NCBI RefSeq assembly: GCF_000169335.1
Contig: NZ_AAXW01000008.1
Coordinates: 1 to 64,000, forward strand
Source of the DNA: Crocosphaera chwakensis CCY0110
GTDB taxonomy: Bacteria; Cyanobacteriota; Cyanobacteriia; Cyanobacteriales; Microcystaceae
Direction: 5' to 3'
Length of the DNA: 64,000 nucleotides
The notes under the pieces are model-generated. The model was given only the letters and a program-made list of their open reading frames with translations. It did not search any database and was not told where the DNA came from. Below, piece after piece: positions 62,037-64,000 of this stretch (its first letter is position 1; every line of letters begins with the position of its first letter). The position numbers and the translations under genes were made by a program.

Positions 62037-63020
62037 TTATTGAGTCTTACTACCAGCGAGTAACCCGTTAGAGATAACACGAGCATCATATTCGAGCAAA
62101 TCTAAGAAAGTAGGCACTGGCCCTTCTTCGGTAGAAAGGGAGTCAACATAAAGGTTACCTCCAAACCGAGAGCCAGTGGTTTTGGCTACTTGTTTTTGTC
62201 CCTCGTCACTGACGGTACTTTCACAGAACACAGTAGGAACTTTATTCGTTTTCACCTTATCAATAACGGTTTTGACCTGTTTGGGAGTAAACTGCTGTTC
62301 AGCGTTAATCGGCCACATATAAACTTCTTTTAAATTGTAGTCGCGGGCTAAATAAGAGAATGCTCCCTCGCAACTCACTAAATATCGCTGATTTTCAGGT
62401 ACTTGCTCTAAATCTTCTTGTAGTTGCTCGTCAATGGCTTTGAGTTTTTCGCTGTAAGCAGCAGCATTGGCGTTGTAAGTCTGAGCATTGTCGGGGTCAA
62501 GTTCTACAAATGCTTTACGAATATTTTCCACATAAACTAAAGCGTTTTTAGGGGACATCCAAGCATGGGGGTTGGGTTTATTTGTGTAGGGACCTTCTGC
62601 AATGGGAATGGGTTCAATTCCTTCTGTCAAAAGCGCCGACGGAACATTATCGACATTACCTAAAAACTGCTCAAACCAACGCTCTAAATTCATCCCATTG
62701 TATAAGACGAGGTCAGCGTTTTGAGCTTTGGTAATATCACTGGGAGTTGGCTCATAACCGTGAATTTCTGCGCCAACGCGAGTAATCGACTCTACGTCTA
62801 ATTTATCCCCTGCTACATTTTGAGCCATGTCTGCTAGAACGGTAAAAGTCGTTAAGACTTTCTTTTTTCCCTGATTATCAGCAGCTAACTCTGTCGTTTC
62901 GGTATTGTCTGTTTGAGTTGAAGGAGCGGTAACTTCACTCGAAGTACAACTAATTAACCCAACCCCTAAGGTCAAACTCAGTGTGAAGACAATACCCCGT
63001 GAAAAGAATATGGGTATCAT
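62037..63020 (-). CDS. mntC: Manganese-binding lipoprotein MntC
   Basis: This is the periplasmic solute-binding protein (cluster A-I) of the Mn2+ uptake system. The 327-aa product has a lipoprotein signal peptide with lipobox LISC (Cys ~25). Metal ligands are visible in order: His in EIHGYEPTPSD, His in NPHAWMSPKN, Glu in SCEGAFSYLA, and Asp in YVDSLSTEEG. There is no His-rich loop, which favours Mn over Zn. It is the first gene of mntC-mntA-mntB and has four 11-bp repeats right upstream. Confidence 0.93.
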   Translation of the reverse strand: MIPIFFSRGIVFTLSLTLGVGLISCTSSEVTAPSTQTDNTETTELAADNQGKKKVLTTFTVLADMAQNVAGDKLDVESITRVGAEIHGYEPTPSDITKAQNADLVLYNGMNLERWFEQFLGNVDNVPSALLTEGIEPIPIAEGPYTNKPNPHAWMSPKNALVYVENIRKAFVELDPDNAQTYNANAAAYSEKLKAIDEQLQEDLEQVPENQRYLVSCEGAFSYLARDYNLKEVYMWPINAEQQFTPKQVKTVIDKVKTNKVPTVFCESTVSDEGQKQVAKTTGSRFGGNLYVDSLSTEEGPVPTFLDLLEYDARVISNGLLAGSKTQ

Positions 63021-63038
63021 TGCAAAATTGCTTGATTT

Positions 63039-63082
63039 TATCTCATAATCTTATCATAATTTTATCATAATTATTTCATATT
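63039..63082 (-). promoter_or_regulatory. Four tandem 11-bp repeats, likely operator of mntCAB
   Basis: TATCTCATAAT, CTTATCATAAT, TTTATCATAAT and TATTTCATATT (plus strand) follow each other without gaps at 63039-63082. All contain TCATAAT or TCATATT. They end 19 bp before the mntC start. Direct repeats with an 11-bp period are the usual site of OmpR/PhoB-type regulators, and the position suits repression. Confidence 0.65.
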
Positions 63083-63127
63083 AGCTCACGATCCCCGATT
63101 TCAACCTAAATAATTGCAAGGATTTTC

Positions 63128-64000
63128 CTATTCTTTATGGTTTAAAATAGGTAAAGAAACTTGAAAACAAGTACCAATTCCTAACTTGCTTTTAACGGTA
63201 ATTTTTCCTTGATGGGAGTAAGCGATCGCTTGAGCAATCGATAATCCTAACCCAGTTCCCCCACTATTATGACGAGCTTTATCAACACGCCAAAAGCGAT
63301 CAAAAACATGGGGTAAATCTTCTTCTGCAATGCCAACGCCAGTATCTTCGATAGCGACTTTAACAAGCTGGTTATGTTGAACAAGTCGAACTAAAACCAA
63401 ACCTTTTTCAGAGGTGTAATTTAGGGCATTATAAATTAAGTTAGAAAATAAACGGTTTAATTGATCGGGATTACCCATGACAAAAACTTCATCAAAAACC
63501 TGATAATTTAAAGTAATATTTTTTTCTGCTGCTAATGGTTCAAGTAAATCAATTAATTTTTGTAATAAATCATTAAGACAAATAGAACTATATTCAGGAT
63601 TAGACTTAGTCGTTTTTTTTTCTGCACGAGCTAAAAATAATAAATCTTCAACCAAACGAGTCATCTGCTCCGTTGCATTAGCGATCGCTCCCACCTTTCT
63701 ATTATCCTTTTCTTGAAAACGCTCTGGGTGACGACGCATGATATCAATAGAAGCTTTAATAGCGGTTAAAGGGCCTCGCAGTTCGTGGGATGCGTCAGCC
63801 GTAAACTGCTGTTGCTTGTCATAAGCTTCTTCAATAGGTTTAACGGCGGTATCCGTTAAAAAATACCCCCCCACAGCAGCTAAAGTAAAAGCAGCGATCG
63901 CGCTGAGAGATAAGATTAAAAGGAGTTGATGTTGTGATGCTTCTAAGTCTTCTAAAGATTGACTAATACGAACATAACCTTGTGAATAAGGTTGACTATG
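63128..64000 (-). CDS. manS: Sensor histidine kinase, ManS-like (partial)
   Basis: The gene runs off the right edge; 290 codons are visible. It continues upstream of the first ATG in frame to base 64000, where extracytoplasmic residues precede a membrane helix (LLLILSLSAIAAFTLAAVGG). The H box is intact (FTADASHELRGPLTAIK). N (NLIYNALNYT), G1 (DTGVGIAEED), F (FDRFWRVD) and G2 (GTGLGLSIAQ) motifs follow. It lies 107 bp upstream of mntC, on the same strand. In Synechocystis, ManS/ManR represses mntCAB when Mn is plentiful. Assignment as ManS rests on context, so it is probable, not proven. Confidence 0.75.
   Translation of the reverse strand, partial: HSQPYSQGYVRISQSLEDLEASQHQLLLILSLSAIAAFTLAAVGGYFLTDTAVKPIEEAYDKQQQFTADASHELRGPLTAIKASIDIMRRHPERFQEKDNRKVGAIANATEQMTRLVEDLLFLARAEKKTTKSNPEYSSICLNDLLQKLIDLLEPLAAEKNITLNYQVFDEVFVMGNPDQLNRLFSNLIYNALNYTSEKGLVLVRLVQHNQLVKVAIEDTGVGIAEEDLPHVFDRFWRVDKARHNSGGTGLGLSIAQAIAYSHQGKITVKSKLGIGTCFQVSLPILNHKE

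Noticed and set aside
1..64000. tRNA, rRNA, tmRNA or replication origin
   Set aside because: I scanned the gaps for cloverleaf-like sequence with TTCGA loops and for DnaA-box clusters and found none that I could support.

Overview
The window reads as chromosomal DNA from a low-GC, unicellular, phycobilisome-containing cyanobacterium of the Crocosphaera/Cyanothece type. Evidence: the phycobilisome core-membrane linker ApcE, the cyanobacterial NDH-1 subunits NdhO and NdhM, an mntCAB manganese-uptake operon, several cyanobacteria-only small proteins, and more than twenty copies of the HIP1 octamer GCGATCGC on both strands. No rRNA, tRNA or CRISPR array was found. Genus assignment is inference.

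Layout. 1-4.3 kb: the end of an unknown gene, a NodB deacetylase, then (minus strand) an exported protein, two toxin-antitoxin modules whose toxins are both broken (hicA by a stop codon, a PIN/vapC gene cut to 16 codons), mdh and ndhO. 4.4-8.7 kb: a sensor kinase lacking its phospho-acceptor His, ComEC and a small unknown protein. 8.7-11.05 kb: degraded accessory DNA, with an antitoxin-like remnant and an IS630 element disrupted by an IS66-type element. 11.5-15.5 kb: a membrane iron-sulfur protein fused to a calmodulin-like EF-hand tail, a small ORF, a squalene/phytoene-synthase paralogue and a DUF167 protein. 15.6-21 kb: the rimP-nusA-ylxR-infB operon, preceded by a terminator-like leader hairpin. 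21.2-23.8 kb: a group II intron whose reverse-transcriptase ORF is frameshifted near its N-terminus.

24-36.6 kb: a TonB-like proline-repeat protein, a small wHTH-like protein, pgm, glyQ, a Cache/HAMP receptor with a degenerate cyclase domain, a Ctp protease, exonuclease III, a solitary C5 DNA methyltransferase, then fragments of a lipase and a HepT toxin. 36.7-48.8 kb: MntP, a TVP38-family protein, a glycosyltransferase, a GNAT protein, a CHASE-GGDEF cyclase, ApcE, an Uma2 pseudogene, a CDF transporter and TlyA. 49-60 kb: a serralysin-like protease with a near-perfect 882-bp internal duplication, mraY, DUF3134, ndhM, ppa, a triplicated ~158-bp unit with conserved terminator hairpins, asnS, a membrane protein and a CYP152 peroxygenase. 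60-64 kb: mntB, mntA, mntC and a ManS-like kinase, with four 11-bp repeats just upstream of mntC.

Themes. Manganese handling appears at both ends of the balance (MntCAB uptake, MntP export, likely ManS sensing). Several signalling proteins keep their architecture but lose catalytic residues. At least five toxin-antitoxin or restriction-like remnants mark active decay of accessory genes. The strongest candidates for something new are the EF-hand/iron-sulfur membrane fusion, the triplicated hairpin units upstream of ppa, and the 11-bp repeat operator of the manganese operon.
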